NCBI GenBank assembly: GCA_947565915.1
Contig: CANOHY010000008.1
Location: forward strand, 1 to 59,277
Length of the DNA: 59,277 bases
From: an uncultured Eggerthellaceae bacterium
GTDB lineage: Bacteria; Actinomycetota; Coriobacteriia; Coriobacteriales; Eggerthellaceae
Reading direction: 5' to 3'
Part shown: positions 26,001 through 35,500 of the stretch, piece by piece
Layout: each line of letters starts with the position of its first letter
Numbering within the stretch: the stretch's first letter is position 1
The notes under the pieces: model-generated
Databases searched by the model: none
What the model was told of the DNA's origin: nothing
What the model saw: the letters and a program-made list of their open reading frames with translations, nothing else
Program-made: the position numbers and the translations under genes

Positions 26001-27730
26001 ACGGCATCGTTCAGGAAGGTGCCGCCTTGCACGATAACGTGCTGGCCCACATCGCGGGGGTCGCGAATCTTTATGACCTTAAACAGCGCGTTCTTGATAA
26101 CGGAAAGCGCCAAACCAGCCGCGATGTCGCCCACGGTGGCGCCTTCCTTCTGCGCCTGCTTCACGCGGCTGTTCATGAACACGGTGCAACGACTTCCCAG
26201 ATCAACGGGATTCTCGGCTGCGATGGCTGTTTGCGCGAACTCCGACACGTCGAGGTCGAGCCCGCTTGCGAAGCTCTCGATGAAGCTGCCGCAGCCGCTG
26301 CTGCAGGCTTCGTTCAGCATGATGTGGTCTATCACGCCATCGCGCACGCGTAGGCACTTCATGTCCTGGCCGCCGATGTCCAAGATGAACTCCACGTTGG
26401 GCAGCATCTCGCGCGCGCCGCGCAAGTGCGCCACTGTTTCGATTTCGCCCGAGTCTACCTGCAAGGCCTCCAAGAGCAAGCCCTCGCCATAGCCAGTCAC
26501 GGTTGCATGGCCAATGACCACCAGGGGCTCTCCCGTGGTAGCGTCGACCGGCAAAGCGCGATAGAGGTCGGCGAGCGCTATGCGCGCGCAGCCCAGCACA
26601 TCGCCTTTGTTCGACATGTAATGGCTCCAGAGAACCGCACCATCTTCGCCAATCAGCACCGCTTTGAACGTGGTAGAACCGGCGTCTATTCCCAGATAAG
26701 CCGTCCCGCGATAACTTGCAAGGTCGCCTTTCGCCACGCATTCCCGCGCATGGCGCTCCTTGAATGCCTCGTATTCTTCCGCATCCGCGAACAGGGGGTC
26801 GAGCCGCGTTACCTCGCTTCCCTGAAGGTCGCCCAGGTTCCCCAGGCGCTCCAGCACATCGCTCAAGCGCTCGATGGTGGGCGCCTCCACATTCGCACCA
26901 GCCACCGCGCAACCGCTCGCCACGAACAAATGCGCGTTCTCGGGCACGATGATGTGCTCGTCGTCGAGGTTGAGCGTCTCGTAGAAGCGCTTGCGCAGCT
27001 CGGGCAGGTATTGCAATGGGCCGCCGAGGAAGGCGATGTGCCCGCGGACGGGTCGCCCGCACGCCAGGCCGCTGATGGTCTGCGTCACCACCGACTGGAA
27101 GATGCTGGCGGCGATATCCTCCTTGCGCGCGCCCTCGTTCAGCAGCGGCTGCACGTCGGTCTTCGCGAATACGCCACAGCGACTCGCGATGGGATAGATG
27201 GTCTCGTGCTGGGCAGCCAGCTCGTTCAGACCGCCTGCGTCGGTGTTCAAGAGCGTGGCCATCTGATCGATGAAGGCGCCCGTACCGCCGGCGCATGTGC
27301 CGTTCATGCGTTGCTCGATCGACCGGCCGAAATAGATGATCTTCGCGTCTTCGCCACCCAGCTCGATAGCTACGTCAGTTTTGGGGATGAAGGTCTCTAC
27401 TGCCGTTTTGCTGGCAATGACCTCTTGAACGAACTCGATGCCCAGCCACTTGGCCAGAAGCAGACCACCCGAACCCGTGATGGCGATGCTCATCTTCTCG
27501 TTGCCGTATTCCTGCGCTGCCGCCTGGAGCACTTGCGCGATGGTTGCGCGCACGTCCGAGTGATGGCGCTCGTAGATGGACCATACGATTCGATCGTCTG
27601 AATCGAGGATGGCCAGCTTAACGGTAGTCGACCCCACATCGATGCCCGCGCGAAGCTTCGGAACCTCGCGCTTTACGGTTCCCGAGGGAATCTCGACGTA
27701 GTTCTTCTTGTTGATCTTCGTTGGAGTCAT
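23039..27730 (-). CDS. Fused 2-hydroxyacyl-CoA dehydratase activator-like protein
   Basis: A 1,563-residue protein with two BadF/BcrA/HgdC-type ASKHA ATPase domains in tandem (about 28-300, starting AGIDVGSTTVKLAIL; about 340-630, starting YLGIDAGSTTFKAVLIG). Each has cysteines of the kind that hold the activator's [4Fe-4S] cluster (TCAGGTGAFID and SRCGVFAK; ACSSGCGSFIE and SRCTVFMNSRV). Then comes CQQCSNHCLLTVNDF...NRCEKG, a DUF2229-type domain (about 720-960, with MPCTKWER and NCPIVASYPE), and a C-terminal domain like the dehydratase subunits (about 1150-1560, NNDICYPSILVTGQ, TQTGGGCRATNY). Homologues are widespread in anaerobes, but their reaction is unresolved. It probably heads a three-gene operon. 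ATG 27730 has AGAGG upstream. Confidence 0.85.
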   Translation of the reverse strand: MTPTKINKKNYVEIPSGTVKREVPKLRAGIDVGSTTVKLAILDSDDRIVWSIYERHHSDVRATIAQVLQAAAQEYGNEKMSIAITGSGGLLLAKWLGIEFVQEVIASKTAVETFIPKTDVAIELGGEDAKIIYFGRSIEQRMNGTCAGGTGAFIDQMATLLNTDAGGLNELAAQHETIYPIASRCGVFAKTDVQPLLNEGARKEDIAASIFQSVVTQTISGLACGRPVRGHIAFLGGPLQYLPELRKRFYETLNLDDEHIIVPENAHLFVASGCAVAGANVEAPTIERLSDVLERLGNLGDLQGSEVTRLDPLFADAEEYEAFKERHARECVAKGDLASYRGTAYLGIDAGSTTFKAVLIGEDGAVLWSHYMSNKGDVLGCARIALADLYRALPVDATTGEPLVVIGHATVTGYGEGLLLEALQVDSGEIETVAHLRGAREMLPNVEFILDIGGQDMKCLRVRDGVIDHIMLNEACSSGCGSFIESFASGLDLDVSEFAQTAIAAENPVDLGSRCTVFMNSRVKQAQKEGATVGDIAAGLALSVIKNALFKVIKIRDPRDVGQHVIVQGGTFLNDAVLRAFEQLAGVDAVRPDIAGNMGAYGAALLARDRFNQQVGYITAGGDSGGLLRRPASAPSDSSEESAMGEAVGQAGSPSGALKSTLLSLEELEALAPTHKTVRCQQCSNHCLLTVNDFGKGPDGRHRRFITGNRCEKGAGVVDGTSDVPNLFKYKSERLFDRYEPIPEEDAQRGTVGIPRALNMYENYPFWFTFFTKLSYRVVLSDPSTKQTYEAGIESMPSESVCYPAKLSHGHVMNLLEKSPDFIWMPCTKWERQEDEGAGNHFNCPIVASYPEALRLNIDELRDSSTAFLNPWIPYDKKEHLKKRLYMLLTSTYRDEVGAHQNPITQAEINEAVDAAWAEDEAFKADMRRKGEETLAWMEKTGTHGIVLAGRPYHNDPEINHAIPELLTSFGLAVLTEDSVAHLGHLERPIRVVDQWMYHTRLYNAAKLVTQRTDLDMIQLNSFGCGLDALTTDQVQEILEAAGKVYTVLKIDEVSNLGAARIRVRSLLAALRDQQQEASLGALQGSMRATDAALEDFEQVREERTGATLASAGEAVAAHMAADVTRGVWRKGLDEEALSTQFPRMEYTKEMKEEGYTILAPQMAPYHFELLLPIFQANGYNLELLPSVDTGAVDAGLKYVNNDICYPSILVTGQIMEAVTSGRYNTDKLAIIITQTGGGCRATNYIALIRKALKAAGLGHIPVISLALQGNLDESNSGFTISLDMLKQAVYALSYGDLLMMALYRTRPYEAEVGSAQALFDHWMAACKEAVGRGTNRREFAKTVQAIVHDFDTLPLVGDGTKPRVGVVGEILVKFHPTANNQVVDVIEREGCEAVVPGLIEFFLFGIVGRIFQKDPLGRSASGAAGARAILKLIGHMRKPLIEALRKSKRFEAPTDIFKLGEYAEEILSTCNSMGEGWLLTAEMVELIRTGTPNIVCAQPFACLPNHVVGKAVIKELRRRYPQSNIVAVDYDPGASEVNQLNRIKLMISVAKANLAVEQDEHE

Positions 27731-27959
27731 GCTGCGCGCCTCTCGCATGTTCTTATTTGCTTGCGGCGTGGCCAGCGCCCGAAGGCCCTGCCACGAGACT
27801 AGGTGCTTTCTCTTGGTGCCCTTCAGTTGCTCGGCACCGGCTTTCTCGCGGTTTTTTGCCTATTTTAGGTGAACATGCAGGGCAATGGGGCTGAATCCAT
27901 GAGTAATGCGGGCAGCGATGCGCACATCGTCCAATGCGGAAACAGGACAGGTAAACATA

Positions 27960-28033
27960 GGAAGGACGGGGGGCAGGGCGAATAGGACAATTCGCCCTGA
28001 CCCCTTTGGCTCCCCCGACCCCTCTGTCCTTCC
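27960..28033. repeat. Palindromic element before nfo
   Basis: An outer stem GGAAGGAC/GTCCTTCC (27,960-27,967 and 28,026-28,033) and an inner perfect 10-bp stem CAGGGCGAAT/ATTCGCCCTG (27,974-27,983 and 27,990-27,999) around a 6-base loop form a long hairpin. It sits 53 bp before the endonuclease IV start and may attenuate or insulate transcription. Confidence 0.65.
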
Positions 28034-28085
28034 TCCAAGCAAACCTGTGGTACGATTCGCGGAAAACCGATCTTCAGGAGTTGCC

Positions 28086-28931
28086 ATGTTCACCACAGGA
28101 TGCCATCTCTCAAGTTCGCGTGGATACGCAGCCATGGCACGCGATGCCGCTTCCATCAGCGCGAACACATTCCAGTTCTTCACGCGCAATCCGCGAGGTG
28201 GCAAGGCGAAGGACATAGACCCTGCTGACGTTGCCCGCTTCGAGGAAACCGCGGCCGACGCCGGCATCGTGCGATTCCTGGCCCATGCGCCCTACACGCT
28301 GAACCCCGCAGCCGCGAAGCCGGAAACGCGCGAGTTCGCCATCAGCACGCTGGCTGACGACCTTAAGCGCATGGAGGCTACGCCGGGGCAGATGTACAAC
28401 ATGCACCCTGGCTGCCATGTGGGGCAGGGCGTCGAAACGGGCATCGAGCTGATTGCCGATGCGCTCAACACGGTGCTTGCGCCCGAGCAATCTACCACCT
28501 TGCTGTTGGAAACCATGGCGGGGAAAGGCAGCGAAGTAGGTGGCCGCTTCCAAGAGATAGCGGCCATCATCGAGCGCATCGAGCTTTCCGACCAGGTGGG
28601 CGTGTGCTTGGACACCTGCCATGTGTGGGATGGCGGCTACGATGTGCGCGATGACCTGGATGGCGTGCTAGAGGAGTTCGACCGCGTGATCGGCATGGAC
28701 CGCCTACGCGCGGTGCATCTGAACGATTCGAAGAACCCGCTGGGAGCGCACAAGGATCGCCATGAGGTGATTGGCGGCGGCTTCATCGGCAACGAGGACA
28801 TCGAGGCCTTCGCCCGCATCATCAACCACCCGCTGCTGCGCGACCTGCCCTTCTTCTTGGAAACCCCTCACGATGAGCTTGCAGGCTGGGGCGAAGAAAT
28901 CGCCCTATTGAAATCTCTGCGCAACGACTAA
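28086..28931 (+). CDS. nfo: Endonuclease IV (deoxyribonuclease IV)
   Basis: A 281-residue AP endonuclease that cuts 5' of abasic sites and removes 3' blocking groups in base-excision repair. Motifs: GCHLSSSRGYAAMARDA, ANTFQFFTRNPRG (about 26-38), FLAHAPYTLNPAA, YNMHPGCHVGQGVETGI (about 99-115), LLLETMAGKGSEVGGRFQEI (about 139-158), VCLDTCHVWDGGYDV, VHLNDSKNPLGAHKDRHEVIGGGFIG and FFLETPH. These carry the three-zinc site of His, Glu and Asp ligands. AGGAG lies 5 bases before the ATG at 28086, so I rejected a long upstream frame that passes through the palindrome. The length is standard. Confidence 0.96.
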   Translation: MFTTGCHLSSSRGYAAMARDAASISANTFQFFTRNPRGGKAKDIDPADVARFEETAADAGIVRFLAHAPYTLNPAAAKPETREFAISTLADDLKRMEATPGQMYNMHPGCHVGQGVETGIELIADALNTVLAPEQSTTLLLETMAGKGSEVGGRFQEIAAIIERIELSDQVGVCLDTCHVWDGGYDVRDDLDGVLEEFDRVIGMDRLRAVHLNDSKNPLGAHKDRHEVIGGGFIGNEDIEAFARIINHPLLRDLPFFLETPHDELAGWGEEIALLKSLRND

Positions 28932-28978
28932 CAGCATCTAGGCTTTGAAGCTGCTTCGAGCAGCGATTCAAGTGTGTG

Positions 28979-29467
28979 CTAGCCGATATAGGCGCGGAGC
29001 TGCTCCTTGCTCGCGAACGGCATCGCTTCGCGCTCGTTGGAGGCGCTGACCACTTCGCCGGTCCACACATTGCCACCTTGCGCGAACTTGTTGGTGCGCA
29101 CCACGTAGATGAACTCAGCACGCTGATCGCCCAGCGGGCATTGCGCGTTGAAGTCGTAATCCAGCTGCTGAAGCAAGCGCTGCAAAGCCTCGGTGCATGA
29201 GCCTCCCTCGGGAACCTCCAAGAAGCCAACCTCGGGGTTGTAGAGCAGGTTGTGTGCCACGTACACGGTGCGCATGACGCGCTTGCGGCGGCTTTCGGCA
29301 AGCGAGATGCCAATGCAGACTGCCACAACCACCACCCACCACACGACGGTAATCAACAGGTCCAGAGTGTTGTCCACAACATTGAAGCCCATCAAGAACC
29401 ACATCGCCAGGAAGGCGAGCGAAGCCGCTATGATGATTCCGATAACGAGCCAATTACTCTTGCGCAT
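28979..29467 (-). CDS. Small two-helix membrane protein of unknown function
   Basis: A 162-residue protein. Two hydrophobic helices near the N-terminus (NWLVIGIIIAASLAFLAMWFLMG and DLLITVVWWVVVVAVCIGISLAE) are followed by a basic segment (SRRKRVMRTVYVAHNLLYNP) and a soluble domain of about 90 residues with EVPEGGSCTEALQRLLQQLDYDF, EFIYVVRTNKF and GGNVWTGEVVSASN. I do not recognise a family. The soluble part is probably cytoplasmic by the positive-inside rule. It is convergent with nfo (a 47-bp gap), and a strong terminator separates it from the giant gene downstream. Confidence 0.7.
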   Translation of the reverse strand: MRKSNWLVIGIIIAASLAFLAMWFLMGFNVVDNTLDLLITVVWWVVVVAVCIGISLAESRRKRVMRTVYVAHNLLYNPEVGFLEVPEGGSCTEALQRLLQQLDYDFNAQCPLGDQRAEFIYVVRTNKFAQGGNVWTGEVVSASNEREAMPFASKEQLRAYIG

Positions 29468-29492
29468 TGACGCCTTCCCATCCCCAAATAAC

Positions 29493-29521
29493 AGAGAGCC
29501 GCACTGAAAGCGCGGCTCTCT
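29493..29521 (-). terminator. Terminator after the giant repeat-protein gene
   Basis: A stem with perfect 10-bp arms (29,493-29,502 and 29,512-29,521) lies 28 bp after the stop of the 3,005-residue gene. On the minus strand it is followed by GTTATTT. It ends that transcript before the next minus-strand gene. Confidence 0.7.
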
Positions 29522-29549
29522 AACTGCTTACCCGATTACCGCCCTTTTC

Positions 29550-32500
29550 CTATTTCAGGATACCAAAGGAATTGATCCTCTTGGCATATCCAAGCCTGCG
29601 CGCGATAACCCCGATGCCATAGATGAGCGTGAGCAGAATGCCCAAAATCATCAGGTTGTGAGCCCAGCATGTCGGGCTGTCGAAAGCACCCATGGGCGTG
29701 GCATCATCATTGATGGTTGACTCGTTGGGCCCAGCGAGCGGGTTAGCGTCATCCTCGATGGTTGCCTCTGCAGCATCAGCCCCTGCATCATCGCCCGCGT
29801 CGGCGGCGTCGGCGGCATCGCCAGCACCAGGCGCCAAGGTGTCGTCACCTGCGGTGGGAACGGTAGGCGTTCCGGGAACGCCAGCCGCACCGCCGCCATT
29901 GGTGGTGTCAGTGATGTTCGGCACGTCGTAATCAACCGGAGGCGCCGGCACGACAGGATAATCGTCCTCGTTGCTCGGCGGCGTAACGGGCTCAACCTCG
30001 TAGTAGAACACCACCGGCTCGTTCTGCAGGCCAATCGTTATATCCTTGGTTGCATCGCCGACCACACGGTATCCAGCCACAGCAGCCGCCTGCTCGGTAA
30101 CCTGCGAGCGATAGGTCTGATTGCCCACGACCTTATCGTCAGCAACAGAGGCGTCGGTGCCCTGCTCCAGGTAGCGCACCGTGTAGCTCAAGTCAGCACG
30201 CGGCACGTAGTAGAAGCTGTGCACGTTGGTGCCCGTGCCCACAGTGATTTCCACTGCCGAGGCGTCCACTGCGTTGTAGCCTTCGATAGCAATGGGCTGC
30301 TCAGTCAGCGTAGTGCCGAAGGTCTGGTCGCGCACCACCTTCGAGTCGAGCAACTCGTCGGTGCCCTGAACGCGATAGTTCACCGTGTAGCTCAGGTCGG
30401 TGCGCGGCGTATAGTAGAAGGTGATGTCGTTGCCCTGAACGCCGATGGTGATGATGGCCTCGCCCGAGCCAACCACGTTGTAGCCATTGATGCTTGCAGC
30501 GGTTTCGACCACATCAGCCTGGAAGGTCTGACCATTGACCACCTTGGTTTCGGCAAGCACCTCATCCGTGTCTTGTTCCAGATAGCTCACCGTGTAAGTG
30601 AGGTCGGTGCGCTTTGCATAATAGAAGGTGACTTCGTTTTCGCCCGTATCGATGACGAAGTTGATTGCCTCAGGGCTTCGCAGCACATAGCCTTCGACCT
30701 CGATGGCTTCCTCGGCTACCTCAGCCTGGTAGGTCTGGTCGCGCATGGTCTTTGCGGTAGCAAGCACCGCATCCGTACCCTGCTCCAGGTAGCGCACGGT
30801 GTAGCTCAAATCGGTGCGCTTGGCGTAGTACAGGTTGATCACGTTCGACTGAACGCCAATCTGAATCGAATCGACATCAGCCGAATCGAAGCGATAGCCA
30901 TCGATCTGCACTATCTCGTCAGCAGCATCGATCGTGTCGCCGAAGGTTTGGTTGCCCACGGTGTTGGCAGTCGCGAGCACTGCATCGGTGCCCCACTCCA
31001 GGTAGTTCACCGTGTAGCTCAGGTCGGTGCGCGGCGTGTAGTAGAAGGTGATCTCGTTCTCGTCCGCTTCAATGGTGAAGGTGACTTCAGCGTCGCCCAC
31101 CAGCTCGTAGCCTTCGATGGTCTCGGCGGTTTCGACAACCTCCTCATTGAGCGTGCAGTCCCCGACCACCTTAGGATTGGCGAGCACCGCATCCGTGCCC
31201 TGTTCCAGATAGCGCACGGTGTAGCTCAAAGTGCTCAGCGGGCTATAGTACAGGTTGATCACATTGGCGTCTTCGTCGCTCGAAACCGTGAGGGACTCCA
31301 CATCGGCACGCGCGAACTCGTAGCCCGGAATCGACAGCACCTGATCTGCGGCCGTCACCTCATCGCCAAGTGCCAATCCCTCGACCGAGGTTGTGCGGAT
31401 GACCTCGTCGGTGCTCTCATCGATATGATTCACCGTGCAAACCACGTCGCTGCTCAGCGTGTAGTAGAAGGTGTGGGTGTTCTCGTCCTCGGTTGCACCA
31501 ATGGTGGTGAAGATGCTGGATTCCTCAGGGCGCTGATAGCCAATGAAGTCGCGCGCATCCGCGCCCACCATCTGACCAAAGGTCATGTTCTCCAGCACGT
31601 CGCGATCGAGCTCGGTTTCGCTGCCGTCGGCATTGCGCACCACATGGCGCACGATGTAAGTAAGATCGGTGCGCGGAACGTAGGTGAGCGTGAGCACGTT
31701 GTCATACGCGCCAACAGTGATCGTGGTGATCTCGGGGTCGACCGGCACGCCATTGTAAGTGTAGCTGTCGAGGCGATAACCACCAACGATCTGGTAATCG
31801 GCCAGGTCGATCACGTCCTTGAACGTTGCGCTCTCCACAACCGAGTCGTGCACCTCAGCCACATTCCCGAAGAAGTCGGTTCCCTCGAAATTCAGCGTGT
31901 AGCTCAGGTCGGTGCGCTTGCTGTAGTAGAGGTTGAGCACGTTCTGGCTCGCATCCGTACCAACGGCAAGGCTTTCCTTATCTGCGGAATCGAAGGTGTA
32001 GCCCGCAATCTCCACAGCCTCTTCGGCTGCCTGCACGACATCTTCGAACGTAGCGTTGTTGATGATCTTGGACGGCTGAGCCTGCTCGTAGGTATCGGCT
32101 TCGAGGTAGTTCACCGTGTAGCTCAAATCAGAGCGCTTGACGTAGTACACGTTCAGCACGTTTTGGCTCGCATCCGCACCGATTGTGATGTGTTCGCTCT
32201 GGTCATCGAACACGTAACCGTCGATTGCCTTCGCAATGCCCTCGTCGTTCGCATAGATCATTTCTTCGAAAACGCCATCGCTTGCCTGCGTAGGCTCAGC
32301 GAGAACCGCATCGGTGTCGCGCTCGAGGTAATTGATGGTATAGGGCATGTCAGCGCGACGCTGGTAGTAGATGTTGAACTGGTTGTCGCCCAGCCCAACC
32401 GTGAAGTCGGCGTTCTCGGCATCGAGGACGAAGCCATCGATTGCCTTCGCAGCGTCAGCAACCGCAACGGTGGTGCCATATGCCACGTCATTCACGGTAA

Positions 32501-35500
32501 CGCTTTCAGCCAAGCTGATGCTGGGGTTCTCGGCATCGAGGAAGTTCACCGTGTAGGACAGATCAGCAATCGGCGCATAGTAGACGTTGATCACGTTGGC
32601 GGCGGAGTCGACTCCGATGACGAGCTCCTCGGGATCAACGGAGACGAACCGGTAGCCCTCGATGACAAAGCCCGCCTCGCCGGAAGTGGAAATGGTGGCG
32701 CCCATGCGCTGGCCAGCTTCCGTCTTCGGGTCGCGAAGCGGCTTGTTGGTATCTTCCTCTAGGTAATTCACCGTGTAGGTGAGATTCGTGATGGGCTCGT
32801 AGTAGAAGTTGATGACGTTGTCGGTGATATCATCGCGCTCGCCGATGGTGATGGTTGCCTCGTCGGCACCCACCAGGGTGTAGCCAGCGATTTCAGGAGC
32901 CGCTTCGGTCACTTCGGTGCCAAACACCACGTTCTCGACCGTCTTGGCCTCGGCGACTGCCACATCATCGGTGCCCTGCTCCAAGTAGTTCACCGTGTAG
33001 GACAGATCGGCACGCTTCTCGTAGGTGAAGGTGATCACGTTATCGCTCACGTCGATGACATGGGTGGCCACGCGATCGCTCATCAGGTTGTACCCCTTGA
33101 TGTCCGGCGCGGTTTCGCTCACCGTTTCGCCAAAGGCAACTTCGCCCGCTTCGGTAACGCCATCAGCGCCTTCGGGGCCAACCACCTTATCGTCGATCAC
33201 GCTTTCGCCGTCGGCGTCGACATAGCGCACCGTGTAAGATAGGTTCGTATTGCGCATATAGTAGAGCGTGATGGTGTTATCGGCCTCGTTCGTGCCGATT
33301 TCGAAGCTCTCCCGGTCAGCGTGCACGAAAGTGAAGCCGTCAAAGGTGCGCGCAACGTCTTCGGCAGCAATCTCGACACCGAACGTCTGATTCGGCACAA
33401 CGAGCGCCTCGGCCACCAGAATGTTGGTGTCCACCTCGACGTAGTTCACCGTGTAGGACAGGTCGGTGCGCAGAGCATACGTGAACGTCACCGTGTTCTC
33501 GCCCAGGCCGATGGTAAGGTCCTTGGACTCCGCATCGGGAACGTATCCGTCAATCGGTTCGGCGGCAACGCTGATCTGCGCGCCATACGCATAGCCCGCC
33601 ACGGTTTCGCTCGGAAGAAGCTCAGTGCCCTCGGTGTCAACATAGCGAACCGTGTAGGAAAGGTTGTCGATCTTCTGATAGAAGATGTCGATGACGTTGT
33701 CCTCAACGGCGATGGTGAGAGCGCCGCTCGGCTCCACAACGCTATAGCCCTCGATGTCGATTGCCTCGTCGGCAAGCATGATGGTGTCGCCAAAGGTTTG
33801 GTTCTCGACAACCTTCGCCTCATGCAGCACGTTGTTCGTGTCCTGCTCGAGGTAGTTCACCGTGTAAGTGAGGTCGGTGCGTGGGGTGTAGTAGAAGTTG
33901 ACGTCGTTGCCCTCCAGCGCGATGACAATAGACTCGGGCGCATCGGGGGTAACGTAGCCGGGAATCTCGATGGGATCCTCGGTCACCGTGGTGCCGAAGG
34001 TCACCGGGTTCTCGTCGGTTCCGTTCACAACCTTGGCCGTCTCCAGCACGCGCTCGGTTCCGTCAGCATCGCGCGTGAGGTAGTTCACCGTGTAGGTGAG
34101 GTCGGTGCGCGGGGTGTAGTAGAAGGCGAAGACGTTGTCGTCCACATCTTCGCGCGCGCCAATTACCAGAGTGCCGGAAACGGGATCGGCAGCGTTGTAG
34201 CCATCGATGTCGATAGCCTGAGCGCTGACCTCGTCCAGATAGGTCTGATTGCCAACCGTCTCTGGCTCAGCAAGCTCCTTGTCAGTTCCCTGCTCGAGAT
34301 AGTTCACCGTGTAGCTGAGGTCGGTGCGAACGTCGTAGTTGATGGTAACGACGTTATTTTCCAAACCGATGGTGAAAGTCACCGCTTCCTCGCTGGCCGG
34401 GTAGTAGCCCTTCACCGAGATAGGCTCCTCGCGCACCTCGGTGCCAAAGACCTGACCGTCCACCGTCTTGGCGGCAGCGAGCGGCTCTCCCGTAATGCGA
34501 TCGACGTAGTTCACCGTGTAGGAGAGACCCTCGACAGGCTCATAGTAGAAGACGATGACATTCTCGCCCGTGCCCAGCGTAATGCTGGCTTCGGTTGGGT
34601 CAACGTTAGTGTAACCGGTGATGTCGGTCGGGGCTATCGCAGTGATCACGGTGCCGAACACCTGATCCTCGAAAGTCTCGGATGCGCGAACCTCGGTCTC
34701 GGTTCCCTCTTGGAGGTACTTCACGGTGTAGCTGAGGTCGGTGCGCTTGGTGTAGTAGATATTCAGCGCGGCCGGCTCGTCGGTCGAGGTCAGCACCAGC
34801 TGGTCGGCGCTCAGAGAATCGTAGTTGTAGCCGTCGATGTCGATGACCTCATCAGCGGCGTCTATCGTGGTGCCGAAAACCTGGCCCTCCACAACCTTCT
34901 GCTCGACCAAGGGCTCAGCATCTTCGTCCGCGCCAAGCTCGAGGTAATTCACAACATAAGTAAGGTCGGCGCGCTTCTTGTAGTAGACGTTCAGAACGTT
35001 CTCGTCAGCATTGGTGCCCACCGTGAGCGTGCTCGCACGGTCGGCATCGTATTCGTAACCAACAACCTCCACGGCTGCATCCTCGGCGGCAACCTCGGTG
35101 CCGAAGATGACGTTCTCAACAACCGTGGGGACCTCGACGGGATTGCCGTCGGCATCGAGGTGGTTAACGGTGTAACTCAGGTCGGCGCGCTTGGCGTAGT
35201 ACAGGTTGATGACGTTCTCGTCCGCAGCGATGGTAAGCATGTCCACCACATTCGAGCGCAGGTAGTTGTAGCCATCGATGGCGCTCTCGGGAGCAGCCAC
35301 CACGTCGGTCACATCGACCTGGCTCTGGAACACCTGGTCGGCAACCGTGAGCGCATCCTTGATCGGCTCGTTGGTCTCGCTGTCGAGGTAGTTCACCGTG
35401 TAGGTGAGGTCAGCGCGCTTGGCGTAGTACAGGTTGATGACGTTCTCGTCGGAATCGGTGCCGATGGTGATGCTAGCCTTATCGGCAGAAGCGAAAGCGT

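Noticed and set aside
27906..28085. N-terminal extension of endonuclease IV
   Set aside because: The extra 60 codons run through a palindrome; AGGAG before ATG 28086 and the family start support the shorter form.
30219..32762. Second long antisense frame (847 codons) within the giant gene
   Set aside because: Same reason as the frame at 33,321; it follows the codon repeat pattern of the real gene.
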